Positions 14,726 to 22,616 of a stretch of 29,870 nt of DNA are shown piece by piece. The position numbers and the translations under genes were made by a program. The notes under the pieces were generated by a model that searched no databases, was not told the DNA's origin, and saw only the letters and a program-made list of their open reading frames with translations. Each line of letters begins with the position of its first letter. Position 1 is the stretch's first letter. The stretch is from an uncultured Eggerthellaceae bacterium (GTDB taxonomy: Bacteria; Actinomycetota; Coriobacteriia; Coriobacteriales; Eggerthellaceae), in contig CAKTVK010000018.1 in NCBI GenBank assembly GCA_934623455.1, positions 1-29,870 of the forward strand. The letters run 5' to 3'.

Positions 14726-15124
14726 TTATTCATTGCCTGCGCCTTCTGCTGTGGCTTCCTCTGCCATAACGTCAAGCATATCGTGCAGTTCATCGCGGGA
14801 AAGGCCCAGCTGAGCGGCTTCGGTAGCGGCCTTCGCAAGAAGCTGTTCGATGCGTCGTAGGCTTTCTTCGCGCAAAAGCTCGTGGTTTCCTGCCGACACA
14901 AAACATCCTTTTCCCTGTACGGTTTCAATGAATCCCAGCTGTTCAAGGTCGGAATAAGCGCGCTTTGTGGTGATAACGCTCACGCGCAGCCCGTTTGCAA
15001 GTGCGCGGATGGACGGCAATTTCTCGCCGCACGCAAGTTCTCCCGAGAGAATCTGCGTTTTGATCTGCCGCGCAATCTGCTCGTAAATAGGCAGGTCACT
15101 TGTGTTTGATAAGATGATGTCCAC
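14726..15124 (-). CDS. GntR-family transcriptional regulator, YtrA subfamily
   Basis: Repressor-type regulator of 132 residues. An N-terminal winged helix (about 10-75: PIYEQIARQIKTQILSGEL, KLPSIRALANGLRVS, QGKGCFV) is followed by only a short helical tail, which defines the YtrA subfamily. Members sit first in operons encoding ABC-2 transporters, as here, and usually repress their own operon. The GTG at 15124 is chosen for AGGAGA upstream and because it starts at the domain; the longer frame to 15232 adds 36 residues of non-domain sequence. A promoter overlapped by GTGTATA repeats lies at 15195-15248. The inducer is unknown. Confidence 0.9.
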   Translation of the reverse strand: MDIILSNTSDLPIYEQIARQIKTQILSGELACGEKLPSIRALANGLRVSVITTKRAYSDLEQLGFIETVQGKGCFVSAGNHELLREESLRRIEQLLAKAATEAAQLGLSRDELHDMLDVMAEEATAEGAGNE

Positions 15125-15194
15125 GTTTTCTCCTGTGAGTGCAGGCGGTCGCAGATGCACCTGCGACCTAGCATGCGCGAAGCGTCCTTGTTGC

Positions 15195-15248
15195 ATACGT
15201 GTGTATAACCGGTAAGCACAGTATATATACACTATACACAGTTTGCAA
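15195..15248 (-). promoter_or_regulatory. Promoter/operator of the GntR-ABC operon
   Basis: On the reverse strand, TTGCAA (15248-15243), a 17-bp spacer and TATACT (15225-15220) form a good promoter. The spacer and -10 carry GTGTATA repeats and the perfect palindrome GTATATATAC (15221-15230), with another GTGTATA copy in opposite orientation about 20 bases downstream. This arrangement fits an autoregulatory GntR operator (GT...AC symmetry). Confidence 0.6.
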
Positions 15249-15310
15249 GAAGAAAATCAAAATTTTGGCTCGGTGTTTATTTTTGGTACTAAACTGATTA
15301 TGTTCTGGTC

Positions 15311-15338
15311 TTGTTATAAATAAGAAAATTGATACTAT
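15311..15338 (+). promoter_or_regulatory. Candidate promoter of pdxS-pdxT
   Basis: TTGTTA (15311-15316) and TACTAT (15333-15338) are separated by 16 bp in an AT-rich stretch. They would give a leader of about 57 bases. The leader ends in a small hairpin (CCTAC at 15370-15374, GTAGG at 15382-15386) next to the AGGAGA ribosome binding site. No PdxR gene is nearby. Confidence 0.5.
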
Positions 15339-15401
15339 TCCTAATATCAGATTGAAGGATAATCAGAACCCTACAATCCCCGTAGGAATAGGAGAACTAA
15401 C

Positions 15402-16310
15402 ATGACTGAAATCGCAAATGAAACTGCTGCCGAAGCAAAAACGAACAGGAAGGCGCTGAATCGTCAGCTCGCCCAAATGCTCAAAGGCGGCGTAATCATG
15501 GACGTTACCACGCCTGAGCAGGCACGTATCGCCGAAGCTGCCGGCGCGTGCGCCGTTATGGCCCTGGAGCGTATTCCCGCCGACATTCGCGCCGCGGGTG
15601 GTGTATCGCGCATGAGCGACCCGAAGATGATCAAGGGCATTCAGCAGGCGGTGAGTATTCCCGTTATGGCTAAGGTGCGCATCGGTCACTTCGTGGAGGC
15701 TCAAATTCTGCAGGCCATTGAGATTGACTATATCGACGAGTCTGAGGTGCTGACGCCCGCCGATGACACGTACCACATTGATAAAAACGCGTTTGACGTG
15801 CCGTTTGTCTGCGGTGCGCGCAACCTGGGCGAGGCGCTGCGCCGCATTGCGGAAGGCGCAACCATGATTCGCACGAAGGGCGAGCCGGGCACGGGCGACG
15901 TTGTTCAGGCGGTGCGCCACATGCGCTTGATCAACCGCGAGATCGCACATGTGGTTAGCTTGCGCGAAGACGAGCTGTTCGACGAAGCGAAGAAGCTTGC
16001 CGTGCCGTTCGATCTTCTGCGCGAAGTGCATGATGCGGGTCGTCTTCCCGTTGTCAACTTTGCTGCAGGCGGTATTGCCACGCCGGCCGATGCTGCGCTG
16101 ATGATGCAGCTGGGCGCGGAAGGCGTGTTCGTGGGCAGCGGCATTTTCAAGAGCGGCAACCCCGAAAAGCGCGCGCAGGCCATTGTGAAAGCCGTTGCGA
16201 ACTACCAGGACGCGGCGCTTATCGCGGAGCTTTCTGAGGACTTGGGCGAAGCGATGGTCGGCATCAACGCCGATGAAATCCAGCTCATCATGGAAGAGCG
16301 TGGTCAGTAG
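15402..16310 (+). CDS. pdxS: Pyridoxal 5'-phosphate synthase, PdxS subunit
   Basis: Synthase subunit of the DXP-independent vitamin B6 route. It condenses ribose 5-phosphate, glyceraldehyde 3-phosphate and ammonia (from PdxT) into pyridoxal 5'-phosphate. The protein is 302 residues, a beta/alpha barrel that assembles as a dodecamer. D34 (GGVIMDV), the Schiff-base lysine K91 (PVMAKVRIGHFVEAQ) and the second catalytic lysine K159 (IRTKGEPGTG) are all present, as is the phosphate-binding GIATPADAALMMQLGAEGVFVGSG. AGGAGA precedes the ATG. pdxT starts on its last base. Locally produced PLP would serve enzymes such as the class IV transaminase at 24689. Confidence 0.97.
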   Translation: MTEIANETAAEAKTNRKALNRQLAQMLKGGVIMDVTTPEQARIAEAAGACAVMALERIPADIRAAGGVSRMSDPKMIKGIQQAVSIPVMAKVRIGHFVEAQILQAIEIDYIDESEVLTPADDTYHIDKNAFDVPFVCGARNLGEALRRIAEGATMIRTKGEPGTGDVVQAVRHMRLINREIAHVVSLREDELFDEAKKLAVPFDLLREVHDAGRLPVVNFAAGGIATPADAALMMQLGAEGVFVGSGIFKSGNPEKRAQAIVKAVANYQDAALIAELSEDLGEAMVGINADEIQLIMEERGQ

Positions 16311-16954
16311 TGAATGCGAAGGCGGATTCTGCTGCAAACGGACCACAGGGTGGCGTGGCAGGCAAGAAAGTGGGCGTCCTGGCTGTTCAGGGCGCCTTCG
16401 CTGAGCATGCTGCCATGCTTTCGCAGCTGGGCGCCCAGGTGGTGGAAATCAGGCAAGCGTCTGACTTGCAGAAAGACTTCGACCGCATTGTGCTTCCGGG
16501 CGGCGAAAGTACCGCGCAAGGAAAAGTGCTGCGTGACCTGGGGATGCTCGATGAGCTGCGCGCGCTTATCCAGCAAGGCATGCCAGTTCTTGCTACGTGC
16601 GCCGGCTTGATTTTGCTGGCACAGCGCATTGACCAGGAAAATGGTGATGGCTCCTCGGTTGACGAGCAGCACAACTCCACGTGGCTTGCAACGCTTCCCG
16701 TTACGGTGCGCCGCAACGCATACGGTCGCCAGCTGGGGAGTTTCCACGCGCATGGCGATTTCGCGGGTTTGGGGCAGGTTCCCATGACGTTTATCCGCGC
16801 ACCGTTCGTGACGCAGGTCGATGAAGACGTGGAAGTGCTTTCGCGCGTAGACGGCAACGTTGTTGCAGTGCGTTACGGCAACCAGCTTGCGCTGTCGTTT
16901 CATCCGGAGCTCGACGATGACCTGCGCATTCATCGTCTTTTCTTGGAAGTGTAG
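16310..16954 (+). CDS. pdxT: Pyridoxal 5'-phosphate synthase, glutaminase subunit PdxT
   Basis: Class I-type glutamine amidotransferase of 214 residues that hydrolyses glutamine and passes ammonia to PdxS. The GGEST oxyanion loop (64-68), the nucleophile C97 (LATCAGL) and the H198-x-E200 pair (SFHPEL) complete the triad. The first 18 residues (Ala/Gly-rich) are an extension compared with usual PdxT. GTG at 16310 overlaps the pdxS stop by one base, so translation is coupled. Confidence 0.96.
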   Translation: MNAKADSAANGPQGGVAGKKVGVLAVQGAFAEHAAMLSQLGAQVVEIRQASDLQKDFDRIVLPGGESTAQGKVLRDLGMLDELRALIQQGMPVLATCAGLILLAQRIDQENGDGSSVDEQHNSTWLATLPVTVRRNAYGRQLGSFHAHGDFAGLGQVPMTFIRAPFVTQVDEDVEVLSRVDGNVVAVRYGNQLALSFHPELDDDLRIHRLFLEV

Positions 16955-17050
16955 GAAAGTCGGTTGCCGTGTCTGCGCGTAAGGTGCTGGCACGGTGGCC
17001 GCAGCGCAAAGGCTTTGGCGGCCTATTGCGACGCAATGCATCGCGGCTAC

Positions 17051-17074
17051 CAATCGCGCAATCGCGCAATCGCG
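17051..17074. repeat. Three tandem copies of CAATCGCG
   Basis: The 8-mer CAATCGCG is repeated exactly three times in the 130-bp gap between pdxT and the end of the convergent ABC ATPase gene. A fourth, imperfect GCGCTGCG follows. It is short and of unknown role, possibly slippage-prone. Confidence 0.7.
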
Positions 17075-17084
17075 CGCTGCGATG

Positions 17085-17708
17085 CTAGTCTCTTCCTAAG
17101 AATGTTCTTACGGCAGGGTTGAAGTCGGCGGTGAAAAGCTCGCGTGAGCTGCACGTTGCCTGGAGCGATCCACTCAAGATAATGCCAACCCTATCGGCGA
17201 GCTGCATTGCCTCGTTGAAATCGTGGGTGACAAATACAATGGTGCAGTCAAACTGCTTGTGCACGTTCTTGAGCAGGGAATACATCTTCTGTTTTGTGGT
17301 GGGGTCAAGTGCAGAGAACGGCTCGTCAAGCAGAAGAATCTGCGGGCGCATGACCAGCGCGCGGGCAAGGGCGGTTCGCTGACCTTCGCCGCCGCTGATT
17401 ACGCCGGGATAGCGGTGGGCAATGCGCTCGATGCCGAACAAAGCAAGCATCTCGTCAACGCGCTCGTTGATTTCCGCCTTGGGTGTCTTGGCCATTTTGA
17501 GCCCGTAGCCAATATTGTCGCGCACGGTCAAATGCGGGAAAAGAGCATGGTCCTGATAAACAATCCCCAGGTGACGCTGCTGAACGGGCAGCGTGCTCAC
17601 ATCTTTGCCATCAAGCAGGATAGCGCCGTCTTCCAAAGGGAAGGCACCCGCAATCGCTTCGAGCAAAACGGTTTTCCCCGCACCTGTTTCGCCCACAACG
17701 GCGAACAC
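17085..17708 (-). CDS. Orphan ABC ATPase (molybdate/tungstate type), 5' end damaged
   Basis: ATP-binding subunit resembling WtpC/TupC/ModC. Walker A is GETGAGKT (6-13), the Q-loop VYQDHALFPHLTV, the signature ISGGEGQR (104-111) and Walker B LLLDEP (125-130), then the switch histidine in VFVTHDF. From the first canonical start (GTG 17708) the chain begins inside the first strand and lacks the usual N-terminal 20-30 residues. The upstream frame is open and family-like (FFLSINELSIAPREV) back to a TAA at 17778-17780 but has no start codon. One more T in the T5 run at 17746-17750 would join it to an ATG at 17794. No permease or binding protein is adjacent. It is probably a remnant transporter or a pseudogene. 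Confidence 0.75.
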   Translation of the reverse strand: MFAVVGETGAGKTVLLEAIAGAFPLEDGAILLDGKDVSTLPVQQRHLGIVYQDHALFPHLTVRDNIGYGLKMAKTPKAEINERVDEMLALFGIERIAHRYPGVISGGEGQRTALARALVMRPQILLLDEPFSALDPTTKQKMYSLLKNVHKQFDCTIVFVTHDFNEAMQLADRVGIILSGSLQATCSSRELFTADFNPAVRTFLGRD

Positions 17709-17890
17709 TTCCCGTGGAGCAATCGAGAGCTCGTTTATGGAAAGGAAAAACGCGCCGTGCCGCGATTTTGGTTGACGTTATGATCCTGCGGCATACATGC
17801 CGCAAATGAGCTGTTGTTTCAATTGGCCTTCCAGGGCATGCATTGCTCTATACTGAGCGACAAGATTATTTATGTGCGTTGAAGGTGAAT

Positions 17891-19204
17891 GTGAGTACGC
17901 AAAACAAGAGAATCGGTTTTTCAAGACGACTCGGCGTTGTTATAGCGGCGGTGTTGGTTGTCCTGTGCCTTTCTGCGGCTGCGTTTGCGTTCTTTTTCGG
18001 GGGAGGGGGAAGCGCTCCTTCCGAAGGAAGCGCATCGGGCGCCGCTACGGAGTCTGTCGCAACGGCAGCGGACTCGACTTCTGGTCAAACAGTGCAACTA
18101 TTAGGGGAAACGTACGAGAAAGGTGTGGAGCTTGCTGTCCGCTTCCTTGATGTTGGCCAAGGGGATGCAACGTTGTTGGAGTCGCGCGGCCACTGGCTTT
18201 TGATTGACGGCGGCGCCCCTTCGGCTTCGCGTAAGATTTACGCAACGCTTGATAAGCTTGGCGTCAATCATTTGGATGCCGTGATTGCCACGCATCCCGA
18301 CGCCGACCACATTGGGGGTATTGCCGCCGCGCTGAACTACGCAACGTGCGATTCTTTGTACTGCTCGGTGGACCAAAGCGATTCGGAAACGTTTTCCAGC
18401 ATGGTGAAATACAACGAGCGAAACGGCTCGGGCATTATTGTTCCGCAAAACGGCGATAGCTTTACTCTGGGCGATGCGACGGTTACGTTTTTGCGCACCC
18501 GAGAGACGTTTTCCGATAGCAACAATGGGTCGCTGGTGACGCGCATCGATTGCGGCGGCGCGTCGTTTCTGTTTCCCGGTGATGCGGAAAATGATGCTGA
18601 GCAGGCGCTTCTTTCAGAGGGTGCGAATGTTTCCGCTACGGTTCTGCATGTGGGGCATCATGGGTCGCTTACCTCAACATCGGCTGCTTTTCTAGCTGCC
18701 GTTGCGCCGTGGTATGCAGTGGTCAGTGTGGGCGCGAACGACTACGGGCACCCCTCCGAGCGTGTGATGGAGCGTATTCAAAACTTTGGCGCAGCGATTT
18801 ACCGCACCGACCAAGTGGGCGATATCACGTTCGAGCTGCGCGATGGCTCGTTGTCTGTTGCCACGGCAAAGGTTACAACTGAAGCCCCTACGGCTCCGGG
18901 CAAATCATCGTCAGCATCGGGCACTGCGGGTTCTGCCACGGAAACGGGCTCATCGGCATCGGGCGCTGCAAGCGGCGGCGTTTCTGCCAGCGGAAACGTC
19001 TCCAACGGCGATTCGGACGATGTTTCCGGCAGCACCTCTGCCGCTCTGCAAGAATACGTCCTGAACACAAACACGATGAAATTCCATTATCCGAGTTGCA
19101 GTTCGGTCGAGAAAATGAAAGATAAGAACAAGCAAATCGTAGAGGCAACGCGTGACGAAGTCCACTCGTGGGGATACGACCCCTGCGGTATTTGCCGCCC
19201 GTGA
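17891..19204 (+). CDS. Exported ComEC-like metallo-beta-lactamase-fold protein
   Basis: A 437-residue protein. An N-terminal membrane anchor or signal (about 12-36) and a Gly/Ser/Ala linker precede a metallo-hydrolase domain (about 80-325). The metal site is H135-P-D-A-D139-H140 (THPDADHIGG), with downstream PGDAE and HVGHHGS. A second Ser/Gly-rich linker leads to a C-terminal domain (about 385-437) with Cys pairs (YPSC, DPCGIC) like the small metal-binding module found on secreted nucleases and ComEC-like proteins. A role in extracellular nucleic acid breakdown is plausible but unproven. GTG 17891 is chosen for GAAGG at 17881-17885; the frame is open to 17843. Confidence 0.85.
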   Translation: MSTQNKRIGFSRRLGVVIAAVLVVLCLSAAAFAFFFGGGGSAPSEGSASGAATESVATAADSTSGQTVQLLGETYEKGVELAVRFLDVGQGDATLLESRGHWLLIDGGAPSASRKIYATLDKLGVNHLDAVIATHPDADHIGGIAAALNYATCDSLYCSVDQSDSETFSSMVKYNERNGSGIIVPQNGDSFTLGDATVTFLRTRETFSDSNNGSLVTRIDCGGASFLFPGDAENDAEQALLSEGANVSATVLHVGHHGSLTSTSAAFLAAVAPWYAVVSVGANDYGHPSERVMERIQNFGAAIYRTDQVGDITFELRDGSLSVATAKVTTEAPTAPGKSSSASGTAGSATETGSSASGAASGGVSASGNVSNGDSDDVSGSTSAALQEYVLNTNTMKFHYPSCSSVEKMKDKNKQIVEATRDEVHSWGYDPCGICRP

Positions 19205-19294
19205 GCGCGCCTTCCTGCGCAAATCGTCTTTTCATGATATTGGGGTCGTTGCAGCGTCAAATGCGAGAGCGCTGCGTTTTCTTTTGCTCCCATA

Positions 19295-19528
19295 GACCCT
19301 ACTTGTTGGAAAAGCGGGGGCAAACTCGGGCAAATCGACGATATTCGGTGGTTTAAGGGGATCAAATTCGGGTGGTATTGGCGGTTGCGTCGTGTTCGAA
19401 AAAAATCCATCGGTAAAATACCAGGTCAGACAGATGCTCGTTTGAGATTCGCGAGAGCGGCTAATTATGAACCACCGATTATCGTCGATTCGCCTGAATT
19501 CAAGGTGGTTTTTCCAACAAGTGGGGTC
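19295..19528. mobile_element. 234-bp MITE-like element with 59-bp inverted repeats
   Basis: The left arm 19295-19353 and right arm 19470-19528 are imperfect inverted repeats. They share outer GACCC-ACTTGTTGGAAAA and inner AATCGACGAT-ATCGGTGGTT. The 116-base centre has no long ORF. The left-end pattern (TTGTTG-AAAA-CGGGG-CAAA-TCG) and total size match the element at 8469. It occupies much of the 526-base gap 19205-19730. The rest holds a -10-like TATACT at 19569-19574, possibly for the moeA-like gene, without a convincing -35. Confidence 0.75.
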
Positions 19529-19730
19529 GTTTTGGCCGCTTTGTAACTCAAAAAGGTCTTTTTCGCATTATACTGTGTAACGAATAAAAAGAACGGTGTT
19601 TTGGCTCTAACTCAACGGGCGGCAGCGCGCAATGCGTGTGCGGGGAAGCGTTCAGCTGCAACAGCAAAGCGCACGTCCGAATGTTGCGGGCGCCGACTAT
19701 CCGTTGCGAATCGTCGAAAGGGGCTTTTTC

Positions 19731-21068
19731 ATGCGTGACCATTCCAAGCACATCGAGCTTTCGCGCCAACAGGCGGTGGAAGGAATTTTGGGGCTGTGCG
19801 ATTTCGGAGCTATCGAAGACCGCGTGGAACTGGTGAGCCTTGCCGAGGCGCAGGGGCGCGTGTTGGCGCGCGACGTGCTGGCGCAAACGGAAACACCGAA
19901 CGTGCTCACGTGCTGCATGGATTCCATTGCGGTCCGTTGGGAGGATTTCGAGAACGGCGATCCCGATACCAGCACGTGGGTTCGCGGTGTGAACTGGCAA
20001 TTTGCGAACACAGGCATTGCCATGCCGGCAGGTTTCGATACCGCCATCGTCATCGAGCACGTTGCAGTGTCAGAAGACCAGCAGCGGGTATCAATCGATG
20101 CAGCGCCGTCGAAGCGATTTGCGGGAACGCGCCCCGCGGGTAGCACGCAGAAAGTAGGCGACGTTCTGGCGGCGGCGGGTACCGTGGTCACCCCCGACGT
20201 TATGGCGCAGATTGCGGGTGGTAATGTGACCAGCGTCCCGGTGGTCCGCAAGCCTCGCGTTGCGTTCATCCCCACGGGCAACGAGCTTATCGCGCCAGGT
20301 GGCATTGTTCCTGCAGGTCGCAATCTTGAGACGAACAGTATTCTTGCGCGTGGCAAGATTAAGCAGTGGGGCGGCCAGCCGATGATCTTCGATATTGTGC
20401 CCGACATTCCCGAGCGCATTGAAGCAGCTGTTTTGGATGCGTGCGCTTTGGCGGACATCGTGGTGCTCAATGCCGGTTCTTCCAAAGGATCCGATGACTG
20501 GTCGTGTGAGCAGCTAGAAGCGTTAGGTCAGGTCGTGTGCCATGAAACGAATCATGGTCCGGGTCACCACAGCAGCTACGCGTATGTGAACGGCACGCCG
20601 GTCGTGGGCATTTCCGGCCCCAGCGGCGGCGCCAGCTTCACCATGAACTTCTACTTGCGTCCACTCATGCGCACGTGGCTGGGCTTGCCCGCCGAGCCAG
20701 CCCGCATTATCGCGCGCCTGACGGAAGCGTTTCCTGGGAAGGGCCCGAAAAACGACGCCGTGAAGTCGCTGGCAGATGAAACAGCGGCAGAGGCGGCGGC
20801 CGCCGAAGCGCATAAGCGCGAGAAAGCGCAGACGCTGCGCGCCGATGGGGAAGTGCGCCCCAGTGTGGTGAATCCGGGCGCAACATTCTACGGCATCAAG
20901 TTCGTCATGCTCTCGCAAGGTGCCGATGGCATGCTGCAGGCCACGCCGGTTGCGGGTCATGCGGGAAGTCGCGAGACATGGCATGCGAACGCGTATTACA
21001 TGATGCCCAGCGGACCAGGCATCAAGCCCCCTGCAGCGGGCGATCTTATTGAGGTTGAACTGCGCTAA
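19731..21068 (+). CDS. Divergent MoeA-like molybdopterin molybdenumtransferase
   Basis: A 445-residue protein with the MoeA domain order. MoeA inserts molybdate into adenylated molybdopterin during Mo-cofactor synthesis. Its motifs are altered: the usual MDGYA reads MDSIA (63-67, Asp kept), PTGDEL reads PTGNEL (181-186), the SGGVSVGD block reads NAGSSKGSDD (247-256), and GLPGNPVS reads GISGPSGGAS (293-302). A charged Ala/Glu linker (about 350-385) precedes the C-terminal beta domain. ATG 19731 is chosen for AAAGGGG upstream; the frame is open to 19632. It may be a specialised paralogue, for example for tungsten or a particular enzyme. The damaged molybdate-type ATPase nearby is suggestive only. 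Confidence 0.85.
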   Translation: MRDHSKHIELSRQQAVEGILGLCDFGAIEDRVELVSLAEAQGRVLARDVLAQTETPNVLTCCMDSIAVRWEDFENGDPDTSTWVRGVNWQFANTGIAMPAGFDTAIVIEHVAVSEDQQRVSIDAAPSKRFAGTRPAGSTQKVGDVLAAAGTVVTPDVMAQIAGGNVTSVPVVRKPRVAFIPTGNELIAPGGIVPAGRNLETNSILARGKIKQWGGQPMIFDIVPDIPERIEAAVLDACALADIVVLNAGSSKGSDDWSCEQLEALGQVVCHETNHGPGHHSSYAYVNGTPVVGISGPSGGASFTMNFYLRPLMRTWLGLPAEPARIIARLTEAFPGKGPKNDAVKSLADETAAEAAAAEAHKREKAQTLRADGEVRPSVVNPGATFYGIKFVMLSQGADGMLQATPVAGHAGSRETWHANAYYMMPSGPGIKPPAAGDLIEVELR

Positions 21069-21141
21069 TCTTCCTTCGTTCATTGCCGGTCAATACAGCG
21101 AGCCGCAATGTGCGTACTGGTAAGGCGATAGTGTCTTCATG

Positions 21142-21170
21142 CGGCGGTGCCCCTTATGGGGACGTCGCCG
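21142..21170 (+). terminator. Stem-loop after the MoeA-like gene
   Basis: CGGCG-GTG-CCCC and GGGG-ACGT-CGCCG pair around loop TTAT, 73 bases after the stop codon. The T-run is weak (TAGTTTATAG). It lies between two convergent genes. Confidence 0.45.
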
Positions 21171-21263
21171 TAGTTTATAGATGCTCAGTCAGAAGCTTCT
21201 GCATAGCTGGATCCGCCAGATTGCTTGGGCGTCCTTTCCCGTTTTGGCGCTGAAGGGAAGTGG

Positions 21264-22592
21264 CTATCCCCAAATGATTTTAAGTGTCTGAATACGTTGC
21301 TCAATGCCATGTTCGAGGTATTCTGTACGCCATTGGCTGATGTTTCCATTCTCCAGTATCTCGATTGCTTCTTGAGGGAAACCGTCGAGCAAATCAAGAT
21401 CAAACCATGCGTTTTCCAAGCTAAGCAATAGCTGGCGTGTGGGATTGGGATCAAAAGGGCGGCTCATGAATGAGTAGTCTTCCTTTGCAACCATTGATTC
21501 GCTCTTGTCAAACCAAAGGCTGTTGCCGTTGTCGAACAAGGGAGCCATGCGCCATGTAAGCGTTTCTACATTGCGGATAAAGCCAAAGTTGCGCAAATGG
21601 CGATCGCTGTTTGCCAAGATGTTATCGCACACAATCATTTTCGATAGGTTTAGCTCTACCTCGTGACGAGGGATTCCTAGGTTACAAGCTTTGCGGACGA
21701 TTGCTTGATAGATTGTTTCGTTGTGTTTCGTTGTTTCCGTTTCATGTACCAGACTTGCGGGAACATATTCCTCGTCATCGCGAAGGAAGCAAGTGCAGAC
21801 GCTTACAACGCCCAGGCCGTCGATGTTGCGCACTTCGTATGGTACGTAATCGCGCGTATCCAGTATGCGTCGATAAAGGGCGGTTGCTACCGCTTCGTTA
21901 TAAACCTGCTGGTCAGTCCAAGGATTGTGACCTTTTAACAGAATGCGGTCAGAACCCTCGTGAACCCATTTTTTAGGAAGCACGCCTTCAGATGTGTTAT
22001 CGGGGGAGGAAAGGCCTACTTCGTCGAGCCAATTATCCCAGGCGCCGTTTGCGTTACCGAAGGAGTTGTGAAAGTAGTTGAGCTCATCCCATGCAAGATT
22101 TTCGCCTTCTGGTTGTATCCAATATTGATCAGAAAGCGAAAATCCCAGATTGCGGAAAGGGATAAGGCTTGCATCCGCTACGCCAAGCGCCGCAAGCTTG
22201 TTATCCATTCCTGTGCGACCTTCAGGTATGCAGCGATGCTTCCACCAGTTTTTCAGACCGAGCGCATTTCCTTTCCCACTGCGTGTTACGGTACCTAAAG
22301 GAGCTCGTGTTGAGTCAAGCACTTCACGCGGTAGAAAAGAGCAATCTGTTTCATCAAAGGAGAATTCCATCACCGGATATTCGCGGTTCATAAGCAGATA
22401 TGTTGTGCCCTTCCGCTTGCGTCCGGCTTTTGGTGTATTTTTTTGGGCCACCAGCAGCGACTCGTCGTCAACAAGCCAATGGTTATTTGTTTTTTGCGCG
22501 ACCAGTGCTCCTTTGGCAATGCGTTTGTGCACGGCTTGCGGCGTTATACCAAGCTGCTGAGCTGCGTCTTTTATGCTGGTGTTGTATGTCAT
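21264..22592 (-). CDS. HTH-HipA-like kinase fusion protein
   Basis: A 442-residue protein. Residues 3-50 form an excisionase/MerR-like helix-turn-helix (SIKDAAQQLGITPQAVHKRI). The rest is a HipA/CtkA-like Ser/Thr kinase: ATP-binding lysine in DRILLKG, acidic helix NEAVATALYRRIL, catalytic D330 and N335 in NSDRHLRNFGF, and metal-binding D354 in MAPLFDNGNSLWF. HipA kinases phosphorylate translation factors or tRNA synthetases and normally pair with a separate HTH antitoxin (HipB); here the DNA-binding part is on the same chain and no second gene is present. The ATG at 22592 has AAAGGAG upstream; a GTG at 22613 would add seven residues. The target is unknown. Confidence 0.82.
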   Translation of the reverse strand: MTYNTSIKDAAQQLGITPQAVHKRIAKGALVAQKTNNHWLVDDESLLVAQKNTPKAGRKRKGTTYLLMNREYPVMEFSFDETDCSFLPREVLDSTRAPLGTVTRSGKGNALGLKNWWKHRCIPEGRTGMDNKLAALGVADASLIPFRNLGFSLSDQYWIQPEGENLAWDELNYFHNSFGNANGAWDNWLDEVGLSSPDNTSEGVLPKKWVHEGSDRILLKGHNPWTDQQVYNEAVATALYRRILDTRDYVPYEVRNIDGLGVVSVCTCFLRDDEEYVPASLVHETETTKHNETIYQAIVRKACNLGIPRHEVELNLSKMIVCDNILANSDRHLRNFGFIRNVETLTWRMAPLFDNGNSLWFDKSESMVAKEDYSFMSRPFDPNPTRQLLLSLENAWFDLDLLDGFPQEAIEILENGNISQWRTEYLEHGIEQRIQTLKIIWG

Positions 22593-22616
22593 GGCTTTTT
22601 CTCCTTTCTTCACCTG

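Noticed and set aside
14668..14946. N-terminal extension of the ABC ATPase to a 434-residue protein
   Set aside because: The extra 93 residues overlap the end of the GntR gene, do not look like a domain, and the internal ATG at 14667 has a good ribosome binding site.
17051..17074. CAATCGCG repeats as a CRISPR array
   Set aside because: The units are 8 bp and directly adjacent with no spacers; no cas gene is present.
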